Shown here: positions 12,638 through 26,498 of the stretch, in pieces | Layout: each line of letters opens with the position of its first letter | Numbering within the stretch: the stretch's first letter is position 1 | DNA from: Tyto alba | Lineage: Eukaryota > Chordata > Aves > Strigiformes > Tytonidae | Length of the DNA: 64,000 bases | Direction: 5' to 3' | NCBI RefSeq assembly: GCF_018691265.1 | Contig: NW_024881313.1 | Location: 10,740,501 to 10,804,500 of the forward strand | The notes under the pieces: generated by a model | Database searches by the model: none | What the model saw: the letters and a program-made list of their open reading frames with translations, nothing else | Told to the model about the DNA's origin: nothing | Made by a program: the position numbers and the translations under genes

Positions 12638-14517
12638 CATCTGAATAATATACCAGCAAAAAAGTCCCATGCTGCATCTGGAAGTAGACGGAGGAGGTAG
12701 ATCTTTACAGAAGGTTTGTTATCACTGCTGACATGCAGCATTATTTCAGCAGAGCTATATTCTGAATTTTCTTCAAAATTCCTTAAAAATTAAAGAATGC
12801 CATCCATTACTGATGGGCAATCATTTGTCATGGCCTCCAGGTTTAAAGGCTGAATACATTAGCCTTTCAACCCTTACTTGCAGCAAGGGTTACTTGGTTT
12901 TCTTCTTTATGATTTTTTTTTTTTAAGTGTGTATGAGAGAAAAAATCTGAATAACTTAGTGGTCAAGGGCATACCTAATATATATATTATAGTTATCCTA
13001 GCTGTTCATGGCAATAACTGACCTTGTTAGTCCTCATAACTTTGGGCACAAAATAGTCTTTGACTGATACTGCTCAGTCTGCCCTGGTTTTGGGCACACA
13101 AAACAAGTTGGGAGTTTGTAATCAATATTGAAAAAAAATTATTCAAACCAAAACAGCTGGTCCAAATAATTTATTCTTTATTTAACCAACATGCATAATT
13201 TTCCCATGCGTCTTACTGTTCTAAAAACTGTAATACCCATATTTAAATGCATTAGTCTTAATTCCATAGTAAATGGAAGTACTATACAAAATCACATCTC
13301 ACTTTTGGTTTGTAAGTGAAAACCTAGAAACAACTAAATGCTTTGCTGAGTGATAGGAATGAAGAATGTATAGAGGATGAGGGTATTTATTGTGTATGTG
13401 GTTGGGTGACTTACTTTCTTACATAGTCACATTTACCTTTGTTGCTTCTAGGTCCTCTTTACCTGCCTCTTTTTGTTGGATTGCAGACCTGCCCTTTTTT
13501 CCCTGCACTTCACTACCCCTAGTCTAGAGCCATGAAGATCTTTGAAAGTGTCTGATGCTGGTATTTGCAGTAGATGGCACCCTTCTCTCTTACCCAATAG
13601 TGAGAAAAGATTTGGATCATTTTGAAATTGGTGTCATTGAGGGGTATCCAAAACAGAGGCCTGGATCAGTGCTGCTAATTTGAAATCCATTAACATTACC
13701 AAAGACAGAAAGAGGTGTTAGGGACAAAGTCTGTTTTGCTATCACTTTGCAATGTCAGCTAGAGATTGTTATTCTTCACTCTCCTTTTTCTACCATGAAG
13801 AGACGGTACAAAGGTCTGTTACTTTTCTCTCTTGTATTTCAGTGATAAGTAAATGCTATTACACCTCATTTATTGAGCAATTCTGTGTGTTTCATAAGGG
13901 AAAGGTAAAAAGGAAAATTGTGTTTTGTGTCTGCTCTACAGAGCATAGCACAAAGGCAGAAAGTTCCCTGGGTACAGGATTTGGATGAAGCTGGTGTATA
14001 TGGTCCTGTCCTCAGGGTTACATATAAAGAGTGCCTAAGGGGGTTCCCTGAATGCTATTTTTGTCTTAGAGAGGCAATTTCCATAGTACTGAATGTAATG
14101 GTATAATGATTACATCGATATCATCCTGGGTAGTAGAAAGCCATCTCTGCTCCACACTGTGTGGTTGTGCATATGTGCCATACGATATTTAGTTTACAAC
14201 ACATGATAGGCTCTGCTGCTTATTGTGCTCTAAACTGACTCTACTTCTGCTTATAGTGAAGGCCTCCAAGCAACCAAATCAACTTCCATTGCTCTATATT
14301 TGTATGGCAAACCAAGACTATTTTTAGAAACTGCCATTTTTTAAAAACCTAAAAACATGTAGCAGAAAAATCTGTGAAAATAAATAAATGCCTATGGGAA
14401 AAACTGATCATTAAAGATGTAGAAGATAGTTTTTTAAAGCAGTGAATTTGAAGATGGTGGTAAAACAATAAAAAGGAAGACTCATGTGAGCAGGAAGATT
14501 CAATGGGAACTACTGAT

Positions 14518-14638
14518 GGGGCAGTTAGCCTAGGACTTGGGAAAGTTGGACTCAGCTCCCTGCTCTGCTGCTGAGAGCTGATGCGATGCTGGGCAAATTA
14601 ATTTTCTCTCTGCAATAAAGGTATAATAGCAGGAATTA
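14518..14638 (+). mobile_element. MIR-type SINE
   Basis: The sense-strand order of a MIR-family SINE is clear: GTTAGCCTAGGACTTGGGAA, CTCAGCTCCCTGCTCTGC, then GCTGGGCAAATTAATTTTCT and AATAAAGGTATAATAGCAGG. These match the head, B-box region, core (TGGGCAA) and end (AATAATAGCA) of the sauropsid form. It has no coding capacity. Confidence 0.7.
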
Positions 14639-15714
14639 ATGAAAGGGTGAAATACTCAGGTGTCATGGTGATGAGAAAGATCTCGTGTAAAGCCTGACTC
14701 AGATACAAATGGATTTGTGTCTGCAGTTTTGGGGGATTCCAGGGCATTCAGCATACCATACAGAAATTGGCCCCTGAACACTGAGAAGTCTATATTTTCC
14801 TCCTGAAACTGGTAAAAGAAATTTCCTGGTTCCTGTTCCTTATTGCCTGATCCTGTCCTGAAGGCACACGTAACAGCTGCTAACAGCCTGAATCCCACAC
14901 TTGTGGCTCAGGAAAGTATGGCAGGAGGGCAGGAAAAATAGGCTGAATAAGGTTGACAGAGGATGGGGGGGACAACTCCCAGGCGCTGTGGTGTAGGGTG
15001 GGAGGGTACACAGAGTACATGGCATAGGACTGAAGATGGGATTTGGACAGACACTCAGACCATGGGGCTCCTTATTTGTTCTTACCACAAAATGCAGGAC
15101 CAGACTTCAATTTTTACTTTGGGAATTATTATGGCTAGCTGTGGGATAATTACCTAAGTGAAAATAATAATTATTATTGCCATCTATTGTCAATAAGAAA
15201 GGCATTTCCCTTTCATGCCCTCACACCCCTTAATTGCATCCTTAGCAGTGATACATTGCGGAGGTAGTAGTGGTGAGAAGTGAGAAGCAGCTCTTTTCTA
15301 GAAGCTCTTTCTGAGACCTCAAGCAGCTTCCTGGCCTGTTAAATACTGCTCGTTCACTGTCACCCTGTGAGGTTGGTCGTGAATCACAGGACACTTGGCC
15401 CCTTCACAGCCAGCAGCACAGCCTGTGTATGGGGCTCTCTCCTGACCTGAATTGTCTGATGAAGAGCCAGCCACATTCACCGGCACCGTGCTGAGAAAAG
15501 CACAGGAAATGCTTCGTGTCCATTCTCGGCACTGGTGGAGGGGGAGCAGGCTGATGGAGGAGGAGGAAAGGAGAGGTGGTAGCCAAAGGGGACGAGGGTC
15601 CTGGCTCTCCAGTCATCAACTGGTTTATGTGTTTGTTGGAGCTGTAGCTCAGTGTGAGTATAGCAGACTTGAAGGCTGCAAAGAGCGTTCTGTTTCTATA
15701 GCCATGAGGAGACA

Positions 15715-15795
15715 CTTGAATTAATTTGTAGATGAAGGAAATGGAGCATGGGGTATTCAAAGGTCATGAGTTGCTAAGTCAGGTTTCTAAAGGTT
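15715..15795 (-). mobile_element. MIR SINE fragment
   Basis: The plus-strand sequence TTTGTAGATGAAGGAAATGG, then TTCAAAGGTCATGAGTTGCT and AAGTCAGG, is the antisense of the MIR core. Only about 80 bases can be matched. Confidence 0.5.
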
Positions 15796-16911
15796 TGCAT
15801 CCAAATCTGTTCTAAGTGAACCAAGTAGAGCTGTTACAGCTTGAGTCACTGCTTTCTGCAAAAATTATGGTAGCAGAACATGCCTTAAAATATCACAGGG
15901 AATATATTTCCCTGTTAAGATACGTCTTGGGCAAAAAAGCTTATGCTTTCCTTCCAGGATATATTTACAAAGTAGACCAGGATTTCTACCTCTTCAAAAT
16001 TTATATATTGAGCCAAACCATGGAAAACCTGTTCTCTGGATGTTTGAAAATAATTATAATCCCTAAATATGATATGTCATTGTAATTTCCAATGAATAGT
16101 ATATTCTATACTTTATGTCTCTTACAAACATTGGAAGCGTGTCTATTTATCTTCCAAAATAGTAGTTAGGTGAAGGAAGGAAAAACACTTTGGGCTTAAT
16201 TTGAGTTTTATCTTTTTTTTTTTCTGCATTCAGTTTCATCCTCCAAACTTTCCACAAGGAATTTGGACCTTGGACTAATTGAAAGCAAACTGAACTTTTT
16301 CTTTGCTGTCTGCAAGAAGGTCTTGATATTTCCTTTTGTTTTGTGGATGAATCTAACTAAAATGTGATTTTACACAGATTTCTTCTGTCAGATATCTCCA
16401 GTTTTCTATCTAAACTGATCTGTGCATTCACAGTGAAGCTTCATTAAAGATCAGGCCAAGTAGTCTTTAAAAAGTACAGGGCTTCAATGATAGACAGATG
16501 GTGGCTTTCATGATGTCAGGAAGTGTCAAATATTATGGTTGGCTGCAGAATGATGGCTACTTTCCAAACAGATTGAGAAACAGACAGAAAGAGCAAGAAC
16601 ACCATTTGTTGTATTTAGATACATTGTGAACAGAAGGAAGCAAGACAGAGCATACTTTTACACATCTTTTTTCCACTCCTTGTGAAAACAGTTTAGGATT
16701 TGTTATGTTATATTAGCCCTATCATTATGCAAAAACATGTGAAAGCCAGAGATGCTGATATATTAAAAAAATGTATCCATTGTGAATTTCTGTAATTGTA
16801 TTTGCATTTCCATGGGTATTTTTTTAACATTATAGGCAGATAGAAACCTGTCATTTCACTTTTTTTTTAGAAACAAAGCTGTCCTATTAAGATAATTTGC
16901 AAGAGATTTTT

Positions 16912-16932
16912 TTATTATTATTATTATTATTA
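16912..16932. repeat. (TTA)7 microsatellite
   Basis: Seven TTA units follow a T run. Confidence 0.9.
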
Positions 16933-18954
16933 ACTTATATGGTCATCTGAGCTCCTCTTTGGGAAAGCATTCATGTAAGTACTTAAACTTAGAGAATTGA
17001 TTTGCTGTTGGATTTTATTCAATATTTGTGTTGATGCCTCTGGAGTTGAGATTTCAGAATGGGACAGTTTTGAAATATAATAGGTGTCAACAGATAAGTA
17101 GCAAGGATTTTAATAAAAATATCGAGACAAAGGTCATGCAATGGTCTGTATCTAATGGGTGGCTTAAGTTCCACAGAGCCTGAATGGCATCAGCAAATCG
17201 GAGATCGCTGGTGTCTGATGGATGGGGCAGATATTGTCCCTAAAAAATAATTAAAAACAATAATCCTTTACTAGAGTGCTTTTTGGCCCCATGGAATTCA
17301 GTGTGAAAGATGCTGGAATGCATACCCTTGGTGCATACCATTTTACCTCAGGAGTTTATGTCAGGTCAGCGTTTTGGTAGAGCAAACTGAAAGTTCCTTA
17401 TGACTGTCATCTTGAAAAGTACGTATCCTATATGGGTTTTATGTGCCTAGCACAATTACTGGAGAGACTGTCTGCCCCTGTGGCTATAAGGGAGAGATGT
17501 AAGAATGCTGAGTATACACACACTCATGGATAAACCAAACGACTCTGCAGTTGCTGGTCCCGGGGCAGGACCATGTCTCTGGCGCTGAGGACACGGGTGT
17601 GTGTGTCACAGCTTCTCAGGATCTGTGGGGGCAGAGCTCTGCAGGAAAAAACACAGCATACAGACTGGGCAATGGTGGGACAGAGCCCAGAACATGGGGC
17701 AAGCCACTGAGGCACAAGTTTGCCTGTGTTTATTTGCAGTCTTGGTTAGGTGGTCTGTCAGATGGCTAAACAATGGTTGATTTAAAGGGAAGAGAAGGAG
17801 CTGAGCTAGGTCAGGATGGGAGAGAGGGCCTGTAGGGAAGAGTCATCTAAGAAGCTGGGAACTAGGACAGCTGCACTGTGTGTGATCGTGCTTATTTTAT
17901 TTATTTATGAGCTTTTCCATGATGCTGTTCACTATCTGATACAATCACTCCTTTCCTCCTCATTGCTCTCACAGAAAATATATTTGTTTCTCCAAACTAT
18001 CAAAATACTTAGAGAGAAAATACATGCTTATGTTTATAATAATTAAACCCCTGTAAAAATAAATGACCACATTTGGGAATATTCTTTTATTCTTTTTGCT
18101 TGTTCTCTATTCAACAGTGGACTAGCTGAATCCATGGAGCCATCATGTGAGAATAATTTTACACTTCCAAATTATATCAACATTTGCAAATAGCATAGCA
18201 GTTATGGTCCACAAGGAACCCCCTTAACCAGAATCCTGTTGCTCTGTGGAAAGAAAACAAAAACTGTAGATTGGAGCTTATTCTTGGCTTGTTAAAGTGC
18301 AGTTTTTGATAAATGGTGCACTATAGAGGGCTTGAATTTTTCTGTTTTTCTGCTTTTGCCAAATTTTCTGTACAATTCAGCATCCTCCCCTTTGAATACT
18401 GGATATATTTATTTTTTATCTTATTTTGGTCCTTTCCTGTGTTTTGTAAGTATGTTATGAGGATTGAAGGCATTTTTTATCTAATTCATTCTTTGTCTAT
18501 AAACAAGCACAACATGAATAATACAAAAAATGTCCACAAGTAATCATTAAAGCCCTTAAACAAATTCTCTTTGCATATAGTCACACAGAATCCATTCATA
18601 TTTACTTGAAAACACAATCAACTGAGATTTATTTTTAGCAGAAAGGTTTATAAAAAGCAATAATGCAAATTTTGTTTCACATGAGCATTTATGGAAGACT
18701 CATTTTGAGGGGTAATGCACAACTGTGTGCACATGAAATAGTGTTTCTCACACTTCTTCAGTCAGAGAGAACAAATAGTGTAACCTGATTTACCAATCCT
18801 ACATAAGCAATGCAGATTGAATTTCAAATATTTGTAATCAGATTGCAGGGTAAAAATTCAGATATATTTGTTGAGTACATTTAAATGAGAAAATCATGAT
18901 CTGCTGATGGATATTCCATGAGAAGAAAAAGAGGCTAATTTAGTCAAAGAAATT

Positions 18955-19030
18955 ACAGGCAGAGAATTACTCACTCAATGCTACTGGCAAATAGTAAATG
19001 AGTGGCACCAAGGTTTTAATTCAAACACTT
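18955..19030 (-). mobile_element. MIR SINE fragment
   Basis: GCAAATAGTAAATGAGTGGC, then CAAGGTTTTAATTCAAAC, fits the antisense core and B-box region of MIR (pattern: AGTCAGTGGCAGAGCCGGGATTCGAACC). The match is partial. Confidence 0.45.
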
Positions 19031-20347
19031 AACAAAGAAAGCAACTAATAGCATCTTCCTTTTTGATCTGAAGTACTATAAAGCAGAGGGCTAGCCCTTC
19101 TGCCAAATTACTTTTACAGAAATGTGACTTCCACCTTCATTATTTTTATTTAAATTGCCTTAATTAAGAAACTAACTCTCCAAGCAAGACTTTGATCTTG
19201 TTTTCAGACTGGGTGTGTCCAGGTTCATCTTTATGGACTTGCTGATTTGCTGCTGGGTTCAGATCAGAAGTCATAGTCTGCTTGTCTGCAGATGTTCTTC
19301 CAAATAATACCTGTCTAGGCAAAAAAGTCCATTTGATTTGATACTTTTCTTAATATTTATAATAAATTAGAAAGTTATTAAACAGCTTCCCATGTTGGGA
19401 GATATTGCCCATCCCATTTTTTACTTTTTCTTTGAGACTGTAGCATTACACAGCACAGAATTAAATAGTAATTTCAAATCTCCTCTTCATTTTTTTTTTT
19501 TTTTAACATACCATGTATGGAAAAACTCATGTAGAGCTCTTCTTTGTGGACCCCAAAGCTCCTCCTTAGGCAGAATTCCACTATGGACTGACTACTTGTA
19601 TCATTTGGGCCCTTTGCATAGTGTATGGATATTGATTAAGATTTCACGTTTTTACCTTGGTTCCAAATGGCTAGCAATGGGATGATTTCCTGGTGGCATA
19701 AACTCTAAATATGTATTGTGGATAGTAGCTACAGTGGCATGACAATTGATAACACTATTAGATTTTGATTGCCTAAAGAAATATCATAAAGTTTGGGTTA
19801 GAATTTGGAAGCCAGTTCAAAAGCATGACTTCATCTCCAGTCTAGTGGTGAAAGTAGCTGAGTCTAGCCTCTTGTCTTGTAAGGGAACTTCTCTCTCAAG
19901 CTCTGAGCTCACTGTGATATGAGGCAGAAGAAGAGCTGAATGAGCCTCTGAAAAATGCTAATCAACTAGTAGAAAAAAACAAGTCTTATCCACAGTCTGA
20001 AGGGGGGACTTCTTAAGGGTATTCTATTAGCATCCTTGAGTTTTCTCCCTTTCTGAGGCATATGGATACTCATAGGACCTCTCTTACACCTGTTCTCTTC
20101 GTTACCTTCCATACCTGGGAAAATAGTCTCTTTTCCATGGGAGACAGGGAATGAAAGATGCTCTAAATCTAGAAATCTTTGCAAGCTGTACGTTGTAGTC
20201 CCCATCTCATCAGTGGGTGATAGATGCCTTCATCCATCCTCTGGGAGACATGTAGCTGTTTTGTGCATAAACACATAATAACCTCTGTTTGCATAACCTG
20301 TCTAAGTTATTCACTTTCAAGACAAAGTGAGGGACATGGTGTAAAAA

Positions 20348-20452
20348 AGATCCTCATTTTATGACCAGAAAGCCTAAGAATCCTAATTGCTCATGACTGG
20401 AAAGCCCATTGAGAGCAGGGTCAGGAAGTGAATTGACATCTAAATAAATTAG
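20348..20452 (-). mobile_element. Possible MIR SINE fragment
   Basis: CCTCATTTTATGACCAGAAA, then AAGAATCCTAATTGCTCATG and GCAGGGTCAGGAAGTGAATT, follows the antisense MIR order with many substitutions. Confidence 0.4.
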
Positions 20453-21044
20453 TTTTCTTACAGACCATTTGTGTTCTCCTGTATATTAGCAAGGTCCTCT
20501 AGCCATAGAAAATCCAAACTAGCTGTATGCAGCATAATATTAGAGAAGAGTCTTAAGTACACTTGATATCATCTGCTTACAGCACTCGTGTATTCCTCTA
20601 GACACTGAGTTCAGCCATTCTGTGAAAGTTGCTCCCTCTTTAGGCTTGTTCCTGATCTGTTGTGATATAGAAGAAATGTTATAGCTTTAAGGCAGTAGCA
20701 ATATTAAAACAAAGGAAAGGAATTGCCTTATAAAATAGACAGAATCATGGGGGAGGGAGAAAAAGAGACAGTTGCATATTGTAAATATTTGACTTGTGAT
20801 ATTTCATAGGACCTTCAAATATATTTTTTTTTTTTTATAATTCCTATATTCTGCATTGTGGTAACAGGCTACACAAATAGAGAATAGCTGTAGATAACTT
20901 TCATAAGGTTTTTTGGCACTGTCTTGCACATTATTTAGACAAGAGATCATAGTCTTGATTTAATTACTAGAGAACAGTTGTAAAACTGAGTGATAAATAC
21001 ACCAACAGAGTAGTCATCAAAGGTTATGAAGATACTTAATGAAT

Positions 21045-21925
21045 TTATTCCTCAAATGTCTGTCTTGGTTATGACTGTGTTCAGTGTTTTCATTAATGGC
21101 TTGGATAAAGGACTAGAGCTTATTTTTGACCTTTGTTCATGATACCATGATATGTAGCAATAAGTATACTGAAGTACAGGGTTAGAAACCAAAGCGATCT
21201 TGACAAACAGAGAAGCAGCTTGAAAAAGCAACACTTAAGAAATTCATCAGAAGCAACTGGAAGGTATTGCCTGTAGGCAAAAATAATCAACTGTGCAAAC
21301 AGAGAATGAGGCACTTGTTCAGTAGCAGTTCAAAAAAAGGTCTGGGAACAATAAACTTGGCGTTAGTTGACAGTATCATTCTGCTGAAAAAAAAGGAAAA
21401 TAACATACTAGACTGTAAATTGTGTTGCCCCTGATATGCAACATATGTAAAGTGAATTCTCCAGCATGGTTAGAACTGTCAGAGTTTCAGCTTTATCCAT
21501 GTACAGTTTCAGACAATAGGATTCAAATGAGAGGGAGTCCAAATAAGTCCAGACAAGCCGGTTAGAAGTTGGGAACAAAAGAGTGAAAAATTGAGTTCTT
21601 CTATCTAGGGAAGTCTGGGGAGAAGGGGACCATGACAAAAATTTTCACATTAATTCAGGGAAGAAAATAATTTATCCTTAGGGAGGATGGGACAAGAAGT
21701 AGGTTTAAATTTCAACAAGAAAAACTTAGTTTAAACAAGTTTTTCTAAGTGTTCAGTAAGGACAGTGAAGTACACACAGGTTTCCTGGGGATGCAGCGGT
21801 AATGGGTTAATGCTCACCCTTTGGGAATGGTGAAGGTACAAGTGCATCCCTCTCCAAGGGAGTGGAGGGCACTCCATGACCTCCTGAGATCCTCTCAGGC
21901 CCTGCTTTTTACTGACTGTGATTAA
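21045..21925 (+). mobile_element. CR1-type LINE fragment, 3' portion
   Basis: About 0.9 kb follows the order of the CR1 ORF2 end and 3' region on the plus strand. TTCATTAATGGCTTGGATAA (about 21091) matches the conserved reverse-transcriptase stretch encoding F-x-N-D-L-D. GATCTTGACAAACAGAG and GAAATTCATCAGAAGC follow. Near 21688 GGATGGGACAAGAAGTAGG introduces the classic 3' segment that ends TGACCTCCTGAGATCCTCTC close to 21895. Frameshifts and stops are frequent, so it is a dead, old copy. The middle (about 21420-21640) is less recognisable and may contain other sequence. Confidence 0.75.
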
Positions 21926-24900
21926 TGTCCTGCCACAGCTTGAATATACCAAAATATATCAATATTACAGAGTTTTGTTAAAAGGGACTATCTGTTTTAA
22001 CAGATATTTAAGGTTGCTCAGTTTCATGTTGTCAAATTACAAAAGAAATACATTGATTAAACAAATTCAGAGGCTTTCAGTATATCAGCTGCTTTTTCTG
22101 AGAGCTTATTTCCTTGCAGACTTTTTCAATAGCTATCAAGTTTGCACAAAATATAAATAAATGGCTAACCATGAAGATGGTGCCATTCTTTATGGAACTG
22201 CATCAGTGATAGGTCAAATTTATATTGCTCTGCAGCACGATTTTAATATCATTCTGGCCTGATTTAGGCATAATCAAGTCTTCTGTTGAAAGAGCTCTTG
22301 TAAGGAGCAATTAAACATTAGTACTTTAACTAAACCCATATTAAATTATGTCTTGGAATTTAAGTATCTGGGAATCATCTTAAATCTCAGCTTGAATTTT
22401 AGGTGGTATTGTATCTGCAATTTATATTGAGGTATAAGACAATCTATTTGCATCTTGATTTAGTATTTATAGCTTGAAATGTTATTTTATTATTAAGTGT
22501 TCTATGCAACTGTTAGTAAGGCCACTAATAGATTAAAGTACTATTATTTATGATTACAGCTTCTGCTTTTCAACAAGAAAAGAAGTTGAACATTCAGCAG
22601 GCGAATTTTAACATTATTTTTGAAAGCCTTGAAGTAAATCAAAGCTAGCTGGGTACCCTTCAGCAGGCATGAGTAGCAATTCCAGCCCTTCCAGTGAAGA
22701 CTCATAACCCAGAGGAGGCAAAGGGCTTTGGACTGCTGTAACACCAAGGGCTCAACAGGACCTTTCTTTCAGGAGCGAGCAGGAGAAGATTATCTGGAAA
22801 AGATTTCAACTACAATTATCTCATCTTCCCTTTACTGTGGACTGACAGGACTAGCACTGAGCATTCTCATGGACAAGGTGATGTGTGAGTCTGAGCCTTT
22901 TGAGGCAGATCATGATAATAAGAACAATAAATGGAAGTTCAACTCCAAAAACAGCCCTGTAATAACAAGTCAGCAAGTAAATACAGTTTAGAATGACACT
23001 GGACTGAAAAGGGAGAAAATGGTGCCTTATATCTTGATCAAGGTAGATCAACACTGAACATTTTATTTGAAATTTCTGAAGCCTATGAAAACCTTTATAT
23101 ATGTGATGGTAAGTTTGTTTGTAGATATATTTTAACATTAAATATGTTAATTGTTTTTGTTTTAATTATATGTTCAATTTATGTCAGTGTCATTTTGATC
23201 ACTAATGGAAGCTTACAGGTTAGTTTCCCTGTCAGCACAAAGATGTCACAAAACATTAGGGAAGTAAATACTTAAAAATCCAAAGGAATAAAGAAAAATA
23301 AATTCATGTTATTTACATCATAAGAAAGGCAGGTCATCTATAAATCTCTTGTGTTGAATATGTTATGATTATTTCAGCCAGATTGGATGAGTATGAGCTC
23401 CATAATTTCCTTTTTTACTTTCCATGTAGGGCAGTGCAATGGCTTGACAAAGAAAAAGCAAAGTTATACTTGCTATATCATACACATTTTGTTAACATAA
23501 AGAGAGGTTACAGTACATGATATTGCCTTAACATCAGTCCTCTGATTATCAGAACTAATTTCTCCATACTGAAGGTCTGTTCTGAAAATTCATTTGTGTT
23601 TTCAGAGACACTTCCCCTTCTCCCAGTTTTGAGTTTATCAAGGAAGAAACAGAAATAGGGAAACTAACTTTGTTTCTGTGTGTTTCTACAAGACAATAAC
23701 ACTGATGTTCCCTAAGGTCTAGCTACATTTTTGAGAACAGGGTTGCAAATAAAACCTTTGAAATTCTCCTTCAGCAAGCCACATGAGGACTATTGTTGGC
23801 TTCAAGACTTGCCTAAAGACAGCCAGACTTGAACATATAAAATTTGTCTGATATACATAAAAATAGTTTTCAGGAGGTTGGATGGAAACAATGGTCTTAA
23901 TTTTCCTAAGCACACTATGCTTCTCGATAAAGCTCCTTATTGTATAATCTACTGACCTAAAGAACAAGCACAGTTGTTATTAGATGACATCATAATCATA
24001 TGTATTAAGATTGTTTCTGATTTGGGAATATTTCATATCAGCTTTCCTGTAATTAGAAAGTTTATGCTAGCTTCTAATGAGATCTTGACAGAAGACAGTG
24101 TTACCTACATAATTTTGAAATATGATATAACCAAGCTTGTCACTAGTACCTGTGTCTTGACTAATATATTCAATATGTTTTCTAGTATTTGAGCTACTAA
24201 TGTTAAGTCATCAAAGTAACGATGTTGCTAGAGGCTATTCTAATTCTGTAGTTTGGAACTACTCCTTTCCCATCCTGTATATTCATCTTTAGATTTTCTT
24301 TCTGGGTATCATCCCATTTCTCTTAAATCTATTAATTTTGATACTTTTACATTTTCAATTAAGATACACCAGCATTTTAGCTACCTGGGGACATGGGATT
24401 GTGAACAGTGGGGAAAAAAGGACATCTTCCTCGTGGATTTACTATTAGAACAGCTGGAGAGAGACAGAATTACTGTAGTCTATCTAAGCTTAGCACTGCC
24501 ACAATGCACCAAGGATGGCGTTTAACTGAACCATTCCTCCGTAGACTTTCACTGCTTTACTTTTACTCATAGCTGAAAGCTTAGCCTATAGCAACCTGTG
24601 CCACAGGTAATGAAAATTGAAAAATTACTTTATATATTGTCCTTCAGGGTAAAAAAAATAAAACATCAACTTTATCTACAAAGACTGCTTAATTCCAGCT
24701 GCTGCATTTATGGAGAGAAGTCCACGCAAGTCATATACATTATCCAAATGTCTCTGTCCCCAAAGAATGGATGAAAGAATGTTTTCTGAACATGAATCTT
24801 TGGTTTTTCTTGAGAAATGTTATGATAATTTGTTGTTTGCAGTAGACTACACCATAAGGAGAGTTTTACATCCAGTGTGCAGACTGAGTGATGAAGTAAT

Positions 24901-26050
24901 TCACAAACTCTACTGGAAAGGGATAGGTGGATGGATTCCATTATTGAAGCTGCTTATTACTTGGATGATAGAAAAAGGACAGGATAACGGCAAACAATTT
25001 CACTGTCTGTGGGAGCCATCCCTGTCTTTTGTTAAGAAATAAGATACCTTGGATCTGGATCCTAGCTATATCTGGCATCGAGGACACAGCGGTAAGCAGT
25101 GGTCCAGGGAGTGAATTGCAACTTCCTGAAGCAATTTCAATCACAGAACAATCCTACATGGTTGGTCCCTGGTCTACTACTCTTTATGTCACTAAAATAA
25201 ATCCCTGCATACTTACATTAATGGAATGCAGTGTACAGCTGAGCTGACTCCAATGTGAGTTCCTTCCCTTGTTTCTCTTGTCTCAGAGCAAACTTTCTTC
25301 CCCCAGTTCTGTGAATATGAAGTTGCAGTGGTAGATAGACTTATTAGTCACCACTTGCTTAAAGTGAATGCAAAAGACAGATTATAGTCTGCATGGAGCT
25401 CCTGGGAGTTCTTCTTAACCACCTAAACTCCTCAATGTCCCAGCCATACTTTCTACCAGAAAAACTCAGGCTTAAGTACACTCTGATACAAGTATAAAGC
25501 AATGAGAAGGAGCTTAATGAATTGGAGAATAAAGTACATTAATTACTTTTTTAAAAAACTATTATTGTATATCTCAAATCCTTTTTTTGCTATGTGACAT
25601 GCAGCAGTTTTTTCAGGGCCCCAAGCGTTGCTTTGCTGGCACCTCAGTTCAAGAGGAAGGACTCTAACCTGTACAGTATAGTAGATTTGTTGGCAAGGAC
25701 TAAATTTCCCAGAGTCAGGGACTTGCAACATAACCTTTATATTCCAGTAGCTGCTTTTTAGTCTGTAGTTTTTCTCTGGTACACCTTTAAAGATCAGCAA
25801 GGAGCTCCCTGGAAACAACCTCTACTGTGTTTTCTATTCTCCATGATATCTTGATCAAAGTACAATTCACCTTGAATAACAAGTTAATGTTTCTTTAAAA
25901 ATCTTAGTCTTTTAGCATAAGATTAGGAAAACAGTGTTATAAGAAAACACTTTTTAAAATGCTGGTAGATCAGACATGTGTACCCCTAAGAATCTCTAAA
26001 CCAGAATGTGACCATCAGATGCAGATTCGGTGTTTACACCAGTGCTCAAT
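21926..26050. other. No gene seen
   Basis: AT-rich unique sequence. Plus-strand frames of 87-110 codons at 22.7, 24.3 and 24.7 kb show no domain, signal peptide or splice context that I can defend. Confidence 0.5.
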
Positions 26051-26058
26051 TACCAATT

Positions 26059-26080
26059 GATAACACCTGAAGGTGTTATC
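26059..26080. repeat. 22-nt perfect hairpin
   Basis: The arms GATAACACCT (26059-26068) and AGGTGTTATC (26071-26080) are exact reverse complements around a GA centre. A further GTTATCATTGAT follows at about 26087. Confidence 0.85.
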
Positions 26081-26434
26081 TCAGATGTTATCATTGATAC
26101 AGCTTACCTCCTTCTTTACCTCTCCCAGAGCTCCTCATTCCATACCAGTTATATTCCTGGGGAATAAGGTTTTAGACTATACTTATAGATTCATCTATAT
26201 AGAAGTGAAAATGTAGATTGAATAATATGGAGCCAGGTGTTTGTAGAAGAGAAAGTGTATCATTCTTGGTTCACATACATCAAACAGGTTGTTTAAGTTC
26301 TGTAACTTTCCTGACTATTTTTCCTGAGACAGAGTATCCTTCATGCTCAAAGACTGTTTTGTCTATAGAAGAACAATTCTGACAAATATTATTGCCGGAG
26401 CTGCAAAAAAATATATTGAATTCCAGATGTGGTT

Positions 26435-26498
26435 ATGTGTGGTTTCAAGAAATTGGTGATGCCTGCCGCATTACTAGCTTCCTGTAGGAACCACACAT
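26435..26498. repeat. Inverted 11-bp repeat with RUNX-like cores
   Basis: ATGTGTGGTTT (26435-26445) and GAACCACACAT (26488-26498) are inverted copies with one mismatch, separated by 42 bases. A third GATGTGGTTA lies just upstream at 26427-26436. TGTGGT/ACCACA is the core bound by RUNX transcription factors; actual binding is inference. Confidence 0.7.

Larger units (their letters stand above)
11163..14517. other. No gene seen outside the MIR copy
   Basis: Apart from the MIR at 12.5 kb and the CT tract at 12.03 kb, this is AT-rich unique sequence. The 115-codon minus-strand frame at 11249-11596 has no recognisable domain. Confidence 0.5.
14639..21044. other. No gene seen outside SINE fragments
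   Basis: A G-rich patch at 14950-15060 and a mixed patch at 15.4-15.7 kb, with antisense-overlapping frames of 90 and 118 codons, stand out in base composition only. The rest is AT-rich, with the (TTA)7 repeat at 16.9 kb. Confidence 0.5.

Noticed and set aside
15630..15700. tRNA-like sequence GAGCTGTAGCTCAGTGTGAG
   Set aside because: It has an A-box-like start but no B box (GGTTCGA) at the right distance and no acceptor stem, so it is neither a tRNA gene nor a clear SINE head.
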